A stretch of 64,000 nt of DNA from Prototheca cutis (Eukaryota; Chlorophyta; Trebouxiophyceae; Chlorellales; Chlorellaceae): assembly GCA_002897115.2 (NCBI GenBank), contig BCIH01000003.1, positions 710,502 to 774,501 on the forward strand, written 5' to 3'. Made by a program: the position numbers and the translations under genes. Of the stretch, positions 14,572 to 26,010 are shown piece by piece; positions within the stretch are counted from its first letter, which is position 1, and each line of letters opens with the position of its first letter. The notes under the pieces are model-generated. The model was not told the DNA's origin. It saw only the letters and a program-made list of their open reading frames with translations, and ran no database searches.

Positions 14572-16423
14572 ATGAGGAAGCCCAAAATCCCAAAGGGAAC
14601 ACGGGACTTCATGCCCGATCAGATGATGGTCAAGAACGAGGCGTTTGAGAAGATTACAAATGTGTTCAAGCGCCACGGTGCTGTGACCATTGACACCCCG
14701 GTGTTCGAGCTCCGGTGAGCTGGGCGGTTGACTCTCTTGATCCATCCAAAGGCCCACAACAAGCCCTTGCCTCTGGACGCAGTGCATGGCAGATCTTTCT
14801 ATGGGTTCTGAGAAGGGCAGGGGGCATAGCGTTTGGTCATCCTAGCAGTGGTACCACCGATGCGCCATGTATGGGTGGTGCCGTCTCGAGCATCCCACAC
14901 AAGGCACGGCCCCGCCCCTTTACGCACCACCCATAGCGAGACTCTGACGGGCAAGTATGGTGAGGACTCCAAGCTGATCTATGACCTTGCAGATCAGGGC
15001 GGTGAGATTCTCTCCCTCAGGTGTGACTGGGGTTTTGGCAGCGAGGTTGTGGTGGTCGGAGGGTCGACCAGGTTGGACCGACCAGCGCATGTGGGATGCT
15101 GCTGCACTCAGCCGCCGGTTTGTACGGTCCACAGGTACGATCTCACCGTGCCCTTTGCGCGCTATGTGGCGCTGCACGGCATCTCCAACATCAAGCGCTA
15201 CCACATTGCCAAGGTCAGTTGCGGTGTACGTGCATTTTGGGGTGGGGATGGGGGTGATGCTGGGGGGTGTGAGTGGGCTAGTGTGCGCGCCAACCAGAGG
15301 CTCTTGACGACTGGCTTGGAAATTCAGCAGCGGTATACCCATAGCTTAAGTGTGTGTGGCACCCCAGCTGCTAGGATGCCAGCTTGTGAATCATCTTCTA
15401 AAGGAATTGGTTTGCGTCCCCCTGAGCAGGTGTACCGTCGCGACAACCCAGCCATGACGCGTGGGCGGTTCCGCGAGTTCCACCAGTGCGATTTTGACAT
15501 TGCCGGGGTCTACCCCACCATGGTCCCTGACGCCGAGGTCATCAAGGTGTTGACGGAGATTCTGGACGACCTGGAGATTGGTGAGTACGAGGTGAAGCTT
15601 AACCACCGGAAGCTTCTGGACGCGATGCTGGATATTGCGGGCGTGCCCGCGGACAAGTTCCGTCCCATCTGCTCGGCCATCGACAAACTGGACAAGGAGC
15701 CGTGGGAGGCTGTTCGTCGGGAGATGGTGGAGGACAAGGGGCTGGACCCCGCGGCAGCCGACGCGATCGAGCCGTTTGTGCATCTGCGGGGCGCGCCCCA
15801 GGAGCTACTGGCGACGCTGTCCGCCCCGGGGCACGCGTTTGCCGAGCACGCCGCAGCGCGATCGGCACTGGAGGAGCTTCGCACACTGTTTGGGTTCCTG
15901 GAGGGCATGAGCGCGCTGGGCAACATCGTGTTTGACCTGTCCCTCGCTCGCGGCCTGGACTACTACACGGGCGTGATTTACGAGGCCGTGCTCAAGGGCG
16001 CCGTGGTGGGCAGCGTGGCGGCCGGCGGGCGCTTTGACGGTCTGGTGGGCATGTTTAGCGGCAAGGACGTGCCCGCGGTCGGCGTGTCCATCGGCATCGA
16101 ACGCATCTTCAACATCATGGACGACAAGGCCCGCGCGCTGGCCGCGGCCGAGGGGTGCACCATCCGCGAGACGGAGACGCAGGTCCTCATCGCCAGCATC
16201 GGCTCGGGTCACCAGGCTGCGCGCATGCGTCTGGCCTCCCGACTCTGGGCCCGGGGCATCAAAGCCGAGTTTGGGTACAAGGCCAACCCCAAGATGGACT
16301 TTCAGTTGGGCTACGCGCTCAAGCAAGGCATTGATCTCATGGTCCTGTTTGGCGAAGACGAACTCAACAAGGCGAGTATGGGTGGAGTGTCCACTTGGGT
16401 TTTTTGCCTCTCCCCCCCTTTTT

Positions 16424-16478
<55 letters not shown>

Positions 16479-16766
16479 TAACGACACGTGGGTGGGTTGG
16501 GGGATGCAGAAGCGTGCGCTGCTTGTTCCCAGGTCGGTGGATCCTGGCAGGCCCCCCGGCCCAACTCGACCCTGACGCGAACAATCGCGCAGGGCATTGT
16601 CAAGCTGAAGGACTTGATCCAGTCCACGGAAGACGTGGTGGAGCTTGAGCAGCTGGAGGATGCGGTGGCGGCCAAGCTTGCCAGCATGCCTGCGAGGCGC
16701 TCCATCTTCACCGCCAATTCGGCGCGCCAGGTCACCAAGGACGTCAAGGCCAAGCTCACGGTCTGA
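14572..16766 (+). CDS. Histidyl-tRNA synthetase (eukaryotic cytosolic type), 5' end possibly incomplete
   Basis: This class II aminoacyl-tRNA synthetase charges tRNA-His. Exons: 14572-14714, 14937-15020, 15135-15213, 15430-16371 and 16593-16766 (473 aa). The catalytic core begins with [13 protein letters not shown]. Motif 2 is in [17 protein letters not shown]; the histidine loops are [11 protein letters not shown] and [13 protein letters not shown]; the anticodon-binding domain follows from about residue 380. The sequence follows the eukaryotic rather than the bacterial type throughout. The last intron uses a GC donor (AAG|GCGAGT), because only that join restores ELNKGIVKLKD. A WHEP domain or targeting peptide could be encoded upstream, given the acceptor-like sequence at the ATG. 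Confidence 0.95.
16423..16476. repeat. (GT)n plus G39 tract in HisRS intron 4
   Basis: A short GT repeat is followed by 39 consecutive G (16438-16476) within the GC-AG intron 16372-16592. It lies about 115 bp upstream of the acceptor. Confidence 0.95.
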
Positions 16767-17571
16767 GCTTTTCGTTGCCGGGTCATTGGTTGGCTGTTTT
16801 ACAATCATGGAATAAAGACCAGCAGCGTGCAGCGTGCGGTGGGATATGCCCCGTTTATTTCGACGGGGTTTCAAGTCCTATGCCTCCGGGGTGGTTTTGG
16901 TGGCAAACCACCTCTGATCGTGACAGCTGTCCTGCAGGTGTTTCCCTCTCCCATGGCCCGATCCTGCAAGCGCGTCGGTGATGTAAGGGGCCGTTTCGGT
17001 TGCTAGCCATCCCTTCCAGTTCACAGCACGGATCTGGATGTGCTCAGGTCTGTCCGACTCGGACGCCTGGTCCAAACCCCGTTCCACGCGGAGCTCGGTC
17101 GAGCTCTCCAAGCGTCCTGCAGCCTGGCTGCCCTGAAACCGCGTTCGTCCAACCAAGTCCGTGTCATTATAAGTTGGCACCGAGCGGCAAACGTCAAATT
17201 GCTCTGCATTGTTTTTATTTCGACTGTTTCTTTGCGCTCGCTCCCTGCGCAGCCCGCCAGGACGGACCCGTCTGACTGGCGGGGACGTGACGCTGACACT
17301 CCGTTGCCCCAGCGTAACCACTGAGATCGCGTAGGTCACGGCACGAATGTCGGCACACACACGGAAACATCCACACACGGTTATAATGGATTGAAAAAGC
17401 CAAAAAGATGTCGTATTAACCGCCCCCACCAGGTGCAGAGTACGGCTGTGCCGGGTTAGTTGCCGGTGGGTCCGGGCGCATGGGGTCCGCCTGGTGCCCG
17501 CTGCCCAGCATGCAGCGCATACCGCGCTCTTACGTCCCTCTACATGGTCTCTCCTGTAGGAATTTACTATA
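16767..17571. other. Intergenic region downstream of HisRS
   Basis: 805 bp with no recognised gene. A long minus-strand open frame covers most of it but has no family motifs, no good codon pattern and no clear start. The HisRS 3' UTR, with an AATAAA-like element near 16811, is at the left end. Confidence 0.45.
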
Positions 17572-18456
17572 ATGCAAACGCGATCAAGGCTCAAAGAGGA
17601 CGAGCTGTTTCACGGGCCCTGCCTTCGCACCTGCCACAGTCCCCCAATCCTACGCCCGCCGGCTGAGGGGTCCTGCCCTGTCCCTGTCTATCCTGGGCGC
17701 TCCATGAGCCCCCTGGAGGCGGGGGCACGTGCCCACGGCATCCCAGTGCCTGTACTGAGCCCGCCGCGCCCGCCAACACCTCATGGGCAGGAGACCAAGG
17801 ATGGAGCCGAGCTTGCCGCCCAGCAAGCCCTGACGACGGGCATGTCGTTGCGATTGCCAAGCTTGCGTTCCATCGATGCAGAGGGCCTGAGCCTGCTCCC
17901 CGATCTCCAGGAGCTGGACACCTGGCTGCAGTTCTCGCCGCCCAGTCGGGCTGCGCAGCTGGGTGTAGCGCAGCCTGCTGGCGTGGCAACGAGCAGTGCA
18001 GCAGTCGACGTGGTGAGCAGCGCGCAAGTCAGTGTGGTGTCCGGCACGCCCATCAGCATATCCAGAGCAGCAGCCATGCCTCCGACCCCGCCCCTGATGC
18101 CACGGTCGATCACGCCGGGCGAGACCATGGTCTTCTCTGGCGTGGAGGTGTCGCAGTGTGCATCGCGAGGCAGCATCGCGGCGCTGTGGGCGTCGATGCC
18201 CGAGGGCATCAGCACTCCGGGCCCCATCTTCTCCGGTACACCCATCAAGGCGGCGCAGCTGGTCCCCGTGGCGAGCACAGGCAGTATGCGCAGTCTGGAG
18301 GACAGCATCCCGGCCACGGTGCCCCAGCGCCAAGAGCTTCAGCGCCGCTCGGCGTCAGCCACCACGCCGGGCGCTTCGCCCCGGCGGGGCCCGCTGCAGG
18401 GGCTCATGGCCGCCAGGATCGGGTTTCCCGACCCAAACTCGCTACGAACTGTCTGA
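17572..18456 (+). CDS. Unrecognised Ser/Pro/Ala-rich protein, single long ORF
   Basis: An uninterrupted 294-codon frame starts with ATG at 17572 and ends at 18456. It is rich in Ser, Pro, Ala and Thr. It has several SP and TP dipeptides that could be kinase sites, a short more ordinary stretch around residues 100-125 (LRSIDAEGLSLLPDLQELD), and no membrane segment, signal peptide or known motif. Long open frames also exist on the opposite strand here, as expected in GC-rich DNA, so coding status rests on length and composition only. It may be the last exon of a longer gene. No function is proposed. Confidence 0.45.
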   Translation: MQTRSRLKEDELFHGPCLRTCHSPPILRPPAEGSCPVPVYPGRSMSPLEAGARAHGIPVPVLSPPRPPTPHGQETKDGAELAAQQALTTGMSLRLPSLRSIDAEGLSLLPDLQELDTWLQFSPPSRAAQLGVAQPAGVATSSAAVDVVSSAQVSVVSGTPISISRAAAMPPTPPLMPRSITPGETMVFSGVEVSQCASRGSIAALWASMPEGISTPGPIFSGTPIKAAQLVPVASTGSMRSLEDSIPATVPQRQELQRRSASATTPGASPRRGPLQGLMAARIGFPDPNSLRTV

Positions 18457-19030
18457 AGAACGGCAAAGGCCACTGGCATGCCATCTGGTCATCCGTCAAG
18501 CCCGGTGCTGCTCGTGCAATGTGTGTGGAGCATTGTTGGCCACACCGAATGCATCAGAAGCCTGGCTCCTCCAGAGCCATGAGGCCCTGGGAGGGAAGCT
18601 CAGTCCCCCCACCATCACACCCTCATCACATCCCCACCACCAGGTGGCCAGCTGGCCAGCCATACAATTGCCCCTCACCCTGTCCTTTACAACAAACGTG
18701 TCCATTAAACAAATGCTGCCCATTTCATGCTGTGCCTTTCTAGAACATACTTGCATTTGCTATTAGCAGGAACCACCGTCTTTCCCCCCAAGCCCAGAGA
18801 GAGAGTGTGCGCAGTTGCCCAGCTGTCGTGTTCCGACCCTGCATTCTTCATCTGTCCCTTTCACTGTCGCAACGATTGCCTGTCGGTGCCGGAAGGCATC
18901 GACCGTCCGGCGCCGACACCCCCTCTTCCACGCCGCCAAAGGCGCAGGACTGTTTTGATATGTAAAATCGATAGAATCGCGGCGGCACTTGATGGCAGGT
19001 ACAAAAAAGGGGCGGCATTCCATTCGGGTG
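18457..19030. other. Convergent 3' region
   Basis: 574 bp between the unrecognised ORF and the stop codon of the CREG-family gene. I see no further gene. A lower-GC patch occurs around 18950-19020. Confidence 0.45.
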
Positions 19031-20539
19031 TTAGAGGTCCACGGCAAAGTAGTCTGCCGGCGTGATGTGCAGGGCGCCACCATACCATGCCAACATCTGT
19101 ATCCGCTCGATGTGCAGTTCGTACCTGCAAAGGTCGTGGGTGGCATGCTGGGTGTTTTGCTGAGGTCACATGGTTGCCAGGATCACAGCTGCGCAAATTA
19201 GTCGAGCGTGTCCATACCATGGAGCCAGCAGTGCTGCCAATCAACGTNGACAACAGCAGTTCAGCAATCCCAATCCCCAATCAAAACACACAGGTTGAAC
19301 TCGTGACCGGGCGGCCAGAACTTCATTGCAGGGTGGCGTGGGAAGAGGAGTGCCTGCACATGGTGGGCAGGAACGTGGCGATGTTGTTGCCAGAGTTCAG
19401 GAAGGTCCGAAGGTGGTCACAGGTCTTTGGCTCAACTGTCTGTAGAACAGTGGCCATGAACCCACCCTCCATGCCCTCGTTGCAGGGTAAACATGCCTTT
19501 CCGGAGCTCTGTGGGCATTGCTTGCCCTCCATTTCTTCGGAGACGGCTGCCTTCCTCCACGGAACAACGCGCACCTACCCACCCACCCCCACACGCACCT
19601 TGGCCTCATCGGTGCCGTTGTCAGGCACTCGCACGAGCTTTCCACCAATGGCCACCTTGGCGCAGGGGGGATCCTGTGGGTCGAGCTCTGTGCAGCTGCC
19701 CGGAAGCTGCATTTCCGTGATGGTCAGGGACACGGCCGGGTGCGCCGCCGCGTCTGCCGCCGCTGCGTCCATGGTTGTTAGATAAAACAGGAGCCGGCCA
19801 GTGGAAAGGGATGCTGGACCGTCGGCGTACGACACCACGCTCCTGCGATGCATGTTTTGGATGGGCAGGTTGTACTCATGAAGATCGGGGCCCGTCTGGA
19901 CCATGAGACACGTTGCTCAGATTGTCTCTCAAGGCAGGCCCAGGCTCCGTCAACGCCCTTGTTCCATCAACCTCCCCATTCCGCAGACAGCAGGCCGGCT
20001 CGGTTCCCAGCCAACCCCCGCACGTACCCAAAAGGCTCCCCGTTGTACTGTTTGCTTGTGGTGGACATGACTCCCCAGGTCGCTGTGTGCACCAGCCACC
20101 TCACGAGCCGCACGGGGTCTGTGTGGTCGGGCCTGCGTAGTCAAAACGTTTGACCAGCCAGCGACAAGTTGGCATGTTGCTTGGAGCCCCAATACATCTC
20201 GTTGTCGTAATGCTTTCAAATTCCCTGCTGCTCTCCCACGTGAGGGGCCCAGCGGTCTGCAGCTCAAGGCACTGAAGAGCACCGGTGAGCGCCCCGCCCA
20301 CCCCACCTGGTTAGGGTCCCAAACCCCCCGCCCATCAAACCTAACCTGGCCATCAAAAACGGGTTGCTTGGCCCGGGGCCTTGGACAGGCCATGTCGCCA
20401 CAAAGGTGCCTCCAACCAGCAAGGCTACGACAAGGGATCCTGCAAGTACAGCGACAAGCGATTTCCTGGTCCACAGGCTCCCTCGGCCACCTTGTTCCTC
20501 CTCCCGCCCGTCCTCCAGTGATCTGTATTCATCCGCCAT
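19031..20539 (-). CDS. CREG-family protein (FMN-binding split-barrel fold) with N-terminal membrane anchor
   Basis: CREG proteins are secreted or lysosomal glycoproteins with a pyridoxamine-oxidase-like split barrel that usually lacks FMN. Exons: 20346-20539, 20028-20132, 19599-19842, 19292-19353 and 19031-19124 (232 aa, all phases agree). Residues ~28-50 are one hydrophobic segment (SLVAVLAGSLVVALLVGGTF) after an acidic, Gly-rich cytosolic tail, so a type II signal-anchor is likely. The barrel begins with VRLVRWLVHTATWGVMST and continues with SVVSYADGPASLSTGRLLFY and LDPQDPPCAKVAIGGKLV. It ends with FPRHPAMKFWPPGHEF and LAWYGGALHITPADYF. These match the CREG order of motifs. One N at 19248 is intronic. 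The start is the ATG at 20539. Confidence 0.88.
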
Positions 20540-20818
20540 TCTCGCCGGCCTTCCTCCAGGTTCTGGCACACTTGATGAGATCAATATTTGGTTTGTGGGT
20601 ATACCGTGACGTGTATGGATCAAACAAGTTCAATAGGCGTTTGCGGGACGCACGTCGCGCGACGTAGAGGTCACGAGCCACGGAACCGGCTTTGCATCCG
20701 CAACGAACGAAAAATCGCCGAGCTGCAGGGATAGCTGGAGGGGTGCATGACAAATGTCGCGGAACCAGACAGGTTCGTCAGTTGTTCGTGTACAGCATAC
20801 CTTTTCACATTTGCAATC
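20540..20818. promoter_or_regulatory. Divergent intergenic region CREG / bL20
   Basis: 279 bp separate the two starts, consistent with a shared promoter. No core element is recognised. Confidence 0.4.
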
Positions 20819-21294
20819 ATGAACAAGGACAAAATCCTCAAGCTCGCCAAGGGCTTTCGCGGCCGCGGCAAGAACTGCATCCGTGTGGCACGGGAGCGCG
20901 TGGAGAAGAGCCTGCAGTATGCCTTCCGCGACAGGAAGGCCAAGAAGAGGGACATGAGGGCTCTGTGGATTCAGCGCATCAACGCTGGCGCCCGGCAGTA
21001 TGGGGTGCGTGGGGCCACATGCCAGTGCACTCGAGCCTCGGCTCCCCACGGCCGCCAACTCACTCATGATCGGCACGGCTTGCTCAGCTCCCTGCCACGC
21101 CTCACCTGCAGGTCAAGTATTCCCAGCTGGTGAGCGGACTGGCTGCCCAGAACATTACCATCAACCGCAAGGTGCTGTCGGAGCTGGCCCAGAGCGAGCC
21201 GTACTCCTTCAAGGCCCTCGTGGACCAGGTGGCCTTCATGCGGGGCCTGCCTCGGCCCGGCGCGGCAGCAGCGGCCTCCGCCGCGCGACAATGA
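20819..21294 (+). CDS. Ribosomal protein bL20, organellar (nuclear-encoded)
   Basis: bL20 is an early-assembly protein of the bacterial-type large ribosomal subunit. Two exons, 20819-21004 and 21112-21294, give 122 aa, the usual length. Family motifs are [60 protein letters not shown] and [17 protein letters not shown]. The protein begins [13 protein letters not shown] with no long presequence, as in mitochondrial bL20 of plants. Mitochondrial rather than plastid location is therefore likely, since green-algal plastid rpl20 is normally plastid-encoded. That location is an inference. Confidence 0.95.
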
Positions 21295-21882
21295 GCGACC
21301 CGCCTGTGAAGCAGGGGTTCGCGCATGGTCTGTGCCGCCTGCCATGGGCATCAGTGCGATTCCGTGGCAGCAGGCCAGGCCAGGCCCGCACAGCCACAGT
21401 GTGGGAGTCGAGGATGCGGACATCAGTGGCGGTCTCGCGTCAGGGACCCTGTAGCTCTTCCCACGAGTAGCATTGCTGTGCATGGGCTGCACGCTCCTTT
21501 CCTGTGTGCAGCAAGCACTGACTGTTGTAAGGAGCCGACAGGATGGAGAAACTGGGCATTTGGGTTTGGATGTCTCCTAACAGGGAATCAACGAGGCAGG
21601 CAACTCACAAGGGTGGTCAGCCAGTCGCGCTTGTTGCCTCTTCGTGATGCATTCACTGGGTTAGGTGCTCACGCATAGTTGAAATCTCATACAGGGTGCA
21701 CGTCCTTGCAGCCCGGGCATGGTTTGGACGATGCAAGCGTCTCTGGTCAGCGCTGTGATGCACTTCCAGGCCTGCCCCACTCTGAACCTCTGCCGGTGGC
21801 CGCAGTCGTCTCCCTTCTCGGGAGCGTCGAGCGACTATAGAGGGGAAGGAAAGCCCCACACAAGCCAGCCGGTCGACTTCGT
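21295..21882. other. Convergent 3' region bL20 / dynamin
   Basis: 588 bp between two stop codons facing each other. No gene seen. Confidence 0.5.
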
Positions 21883-24800
21883 TCAACTTCCAACCCCAGC
21901 GGCTGCAGCGGCCTCTGCTTCTTGCATGAGCGCTCTAAAGGTCCACCGCCCCGAGGCCCCGCCGACGCGCCCGCCGGTCACTTCGGCCGGGATGGCGTCG
22001 AGCGTGGCCCGTGCGGCGCGCAGCGCGCGCAGCGTGGCGAGGCATGCCGCGCGCTTGGCCGCCACGTCCTCCCGCTCGGCCATGAGTTCCTCAAACAGCT
22101 CCTCGCGGTAGAGCGTGGAGATCAAGTGGGCCTGCATGCCGCGCTGGAGATCATTGACCAAGAAATGCATCAACGCCTTGGGCACCAGGTCCTGCAGGTT
22201 GCGCCGCACGATGTCAAAGTAGCTGGCGACCAGCAGCCGCGTCACGTCCACCTGCACTGCCTCCTGGTCAGACACCGCTGCCGGCACACGCAGCGTCTGT
22301 GGAGATGGACGGAAAGGGGCTCCCTCGATCAACTGCTTGCTCGGTTGTTCTAGGTCGCTTGCCTATCTCCTCCCTTCCCGATCTGCGCGTTGTTGCACTA
22401 CCCATGTTCACTGAGGACTACACAAGACCCCCCTCCCCCCTCCTCCTCCCCCACAAATCATCTACTCACTGTAGGTGGCCGGACGAGGCCGCCATCATCA
22501 TGGGCGCCGCCGGCCTTTAGAGGCGAGGTGGGCAGCAGGCCGTTGCCCGGCCCCCCACCACGTTGACCAAACAGCCCTCCCAGCCAGGAGCTGGAGGCCG
22601 ACCCCGTCTGCAAGCCCCCGTCAGCTTGGGGTTCTTTCAACACGGCACCCGGGGGAGGGACAATGCCCGCTAGTCCCGGCCGCGCCAGCAAGCCGGCGGC
22701 CGCCGGCGGCCCACCTCCGCCCGCAGCCATGAGTTCTGCAGGCGAAAAAGCGACGGGTTCGGGCGCGGCGCCGGAACGCTGTCCCACTGCGGTGCCTAAA
22801 ACTGACCCCAGCAACCCGCCAGGCTTTTTGGAAGCGGCGGCGGTACCATGCACACCACCCGGCCGCCCGGCGGCATCGCTCGGCCGTCTTGGGGGCGGGG
22901 ATCCCGCACGAGCCCCCAGGACCCGTGCAGTAGCCGACCCTGCGTCGCTCCCGCCGTCATCGTCCCCCTCGACCTCAGCCTGCCGCTCTAAAACTTGGGC
23001 GATGGCACGGTTACCACCGATGAAGTCTGGGTGGCTGGTGTTGATGAACGCCAGTTCGCAGGCCACGAGGTTGCGGATCATGTCTTCTGCGGGCCGCGCA
23101 CCTCGCGCGACGTGCGCCTCCACAGCTTCGGCCAGCACGGCCTGCAGCGCTGGAAACCGTGCGACGTCGGGGGGGGCCGACGCGGCCGCGATGCGGAGCA
23201 GCTCGGCGTGCACAAACTCCTTGGCCTGCAGGCACGGCGCCAGCAGGCGTTCCACGGCGCGGCGGGTCAGCAGTTCAAACGGCGCTTCGGGAATCAGCAG
23301 CGACCCCTTGACCCCGCCAGAGTTTCGGATGGCCGTCCGAATCTCCACGTCCGACAGCTCTGCGGCCGGGTCCAGCGCATCCAGCCCCGGGGCCAGCACC
23401 TCGCGAAACACGTGACGCAACCGCGCCCCTCCCGCCAGCTCGTCGGTCGGCAGCGCGTCCGAGGCGCCATCCAGGGCCCCCGCAAACCGCCGTGCGTACG
23501 AATCCAGCAGCGTGAGCAGCAGCGCGCCGCGGGCCGCGGGCGTGGCCCCCGGGGCGGCATCCCCCAGCACCGCGAGCTCGCTCCGTGCGGCCGCCAGCGC
23601 AGCTTCCACGCGGCTGCGCAGGGCGGGGAGTGCCGCACGGATGTGCGCGGCGAGGATGGCGTTGAGTGTCGCGGCGAGTGCCGCCACGCCGCATGACCCT
23701 GCCACCTCGGCGTACGCCGGGTGCCGCTCGAAAAAGGTCCGTTCCGCGGTGCGTGCCTCGGCCATGCCACGGCGGCTGGCAATGTCTTCCTGGCTCCGCA
23801 GTACCAGGCCAACGTAGCCCAGCCGCAGTGGGATCGTCTCGTTCTTCAGCACCGCCACCGCATCCGTGCCCCGGTCCATAATGTCCAGTTTTGTCAACAC
23901 ACCTGTTTGAGTCGTAATTAAATGCTTGCGTGTGTGTGCGTGTGTGTGTGTGTGTGTGTGTGCTTGGCTGTGGAGGCGTGCCGGCACGCAGCCATGCATA
24001 TCATCTCATTCCCCACTCCCACTGACCGATGGTCCGCAGGCCCTGGGGGTCCACGCTGCGGGCCAGCTCCAGAGCGTCCGAGGCGGCCGCATCCTGGTTG
24101 GCCGGCGTGACGGCCAGGATGATGCAGGACTCGGCGCTGATGTAATCCATGGCCAGCGCCCGCACCCGGGCCTCGATATCGGCGGGCTGGTCGCCCACAG
24201 GCACCCGCGTGATGCCGGGCAAGTCCACCAGCGTCATCGTGCTGCCCGTGTGAGAATGGCATAGATTGTGGAAAATAACGTGGATGGGCAAATAATAGCA
24301 CGGGATGAAGATTGATTGGCTGTGCCAGGATGGTCCTGGTTCCGGGCATCAAGCCATGGGACCATCCAACGAAACACGTCTGATTTCTGCCAGCACTCAC
24401 CCCCCTCCCCACCCAAACCCCCACCACCAAAAACATGAGACGTCAAAACGCACAGGACGTGGGGCGAGTAGATCTTCAGGCGGATGGGCTTGTCAGAGAT
24501 GCCCTTGTTCACACCCACAAGCCGATCCGTCTCCGCCAGGATCTCTTGCCGGATGCGGTCGAAGTCATAAAACCGCTTACCTGTGGACGCAGAATGGCAG
24601 TTGATTGCACAGGGTGAATGGGGTGTGTGCGCATGTTCAGGGCATTGGAACATAGATGCCAGGAGCAAGAAGCTGGACATATCTGATGCCAGCCCCCCTC
24701 CCCCCTCTTCTTTTAACAGTGCTCTGTGCCGCCACCGAAGCGCACCGTGGCAGTGCAGGAACTCGCCCCACTCGTTGCCCTGCGAGTGCGACCCTGCCGG

Positions 24801-25436
24801 GGTCTTGATCAGTTGCAGGATCAGCGGCCGCCTCGTCACGATGTTGGAGCCGCGAGGAAGAAAGTCCCGGCCAACCTGCCGGGGAGGACACGGCGACCCG
24901 GGAGCGGCTGTCGGGTCAGGGCACTGAAATCGCCGCGCACAGACGACCTTTCAGCAAAGGTTGAAGCGCTGCATGACACAACGGGACCTCGCATGTCCTT
25001 CACGCAAAACCCACAACCGCCAGCCAACGATCAAGTCTCCCTTACCTAATCCCACTCCCCGAACCACTGCCAATCACCCTCCCCCCACCCCACCCACCAG
25101 TGCTTCCAGGACGGACGACTTGCCGCTGCTCTGGCTGCCGATGACGGCCACTTGCGGCAGGTCCAGACGTACATCAGGTGAAACCTGTAAAGATTCCACG
25201 TTGCGGTGATGCTGATCACGAGCAAGTGCAGGGCGGGAGGAGCTCGAGTGCAGCGACGTCACAGATCACATGCAGTGCCACCCCCGACCCACTTGGGCAA
25301 AGACATCCTGGAGCTTGTTGATTGCTGGAATGAGGGTCTGACCCAATGTCTCTCCGACTCCGGCATAGGGGTCCAGCTCCCCACCCTGGCGCGCCATGCC
25401 AGGGTAGGCGAACCGTCCAGAGCCTCCCTCTGCCAT
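21883..25436 (-). CDS. Dynamin-related GTPase of the DRP3/DNM1 type
   Basis: Dynamin-related GTPases of this group self-assemble to divide mitochondria and peroxisomes. Exons: 25293-25436, 25098-25184, 24746-24875, 24454-24580, 24027-24241, 22470-23902 and 21883-22296 (849 aa). G motifs: G1 IGSQSSGKS (residues 63-71), the G2 Thr in [11 protein letters not shown]3 [10 protein letters not shown]4 [10 protein letters not shown] middle/stalk domain follows, with [13 protein letters not shown] Gly/Pro-rich linker of ~150 residues (encoded at 22470-22960) has no PH domain. The C-terminal GED covers [17 protein letters not shown] to about [10 protein letters not shown]. The domain set GTPase-middle-linker-GED fits DRP3/DNM1 rather than classical dynamin. 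The start ATG at 25436 gives MAEGG, with [15 protein letters not shown] just before the G domain. Confidence 0.95.
23930..23962. repeat. (GT)n microsatellite in dynamin intron
   Basis: A GT repeat on the plus strand in the intron 23903-24026. On the coding strand it is (CA)n just upstream of the acceptor. Confidence 0.85.
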
Positions 25437-26010
25437 GCTCGCCCATGCGCGGGACACGTTTGGGGCTGCGCCAAGCGGGGTTGTGCAAACAAAACACACT
25501 CACTCACACTGAAAGTTCGGTATTTTGTGCGTGGGGTGCTGCTAGCAGAATCGGCAGGGGGTGCCGTGCAATGTTTGTTTCCGAAATTCGGTTGAAGACG
25601 GGAAATTGCAAAACCACGTCGCACAGAAAACGCAAGGCCCCCAGTCGTAGAATCCCCGGCAGATCCACTTCAAGTGCACTTCATCAGGACTGAACATGCA
25701 AACATCTGTTGGTCTTGTACTTCTGAGAGGATCGGGCGCGTAGGCGACATGGGGGAACACCTCATTTTCTCCACAGAAGAATCAAAATAGCGTGATATGC
25801 ATGAGGGTGCTTGCAGCCATGGACCAACAATCCCAAACTCTGCATTCTGGCGGGGCTTGAAAAAAACCAGAGTAAACACCGTTGATCTGCTAGTACTGCA
25901 GTAACAATTGAAAATCCTGCTGCAAAGAGTTTAGCAGCCATGGGGTCCCATGACCTCCAGCAGTCTTGGAGCTCGCTCCTCCATCTGCAGACAGCATGTG
26001 TCGGCTCGTC
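25437..26010. other. Dynamin upstream region / PAP2 3' region
   Basis: 574 bp between the dynamin start and the stop of the next minus-strand gene. It should contain the dynamin promoter. It has lower GC around 25500-25900 than its neighbours. No gene recognised. Confidence 0.45.

Noticed and set aside
16878..17594. 238-codon minus-strand ORF
   Set aside because: No motif, poor composition for a gene here and no recognisable start or splice partners; long chance frames are expected in GC-rich DNA.
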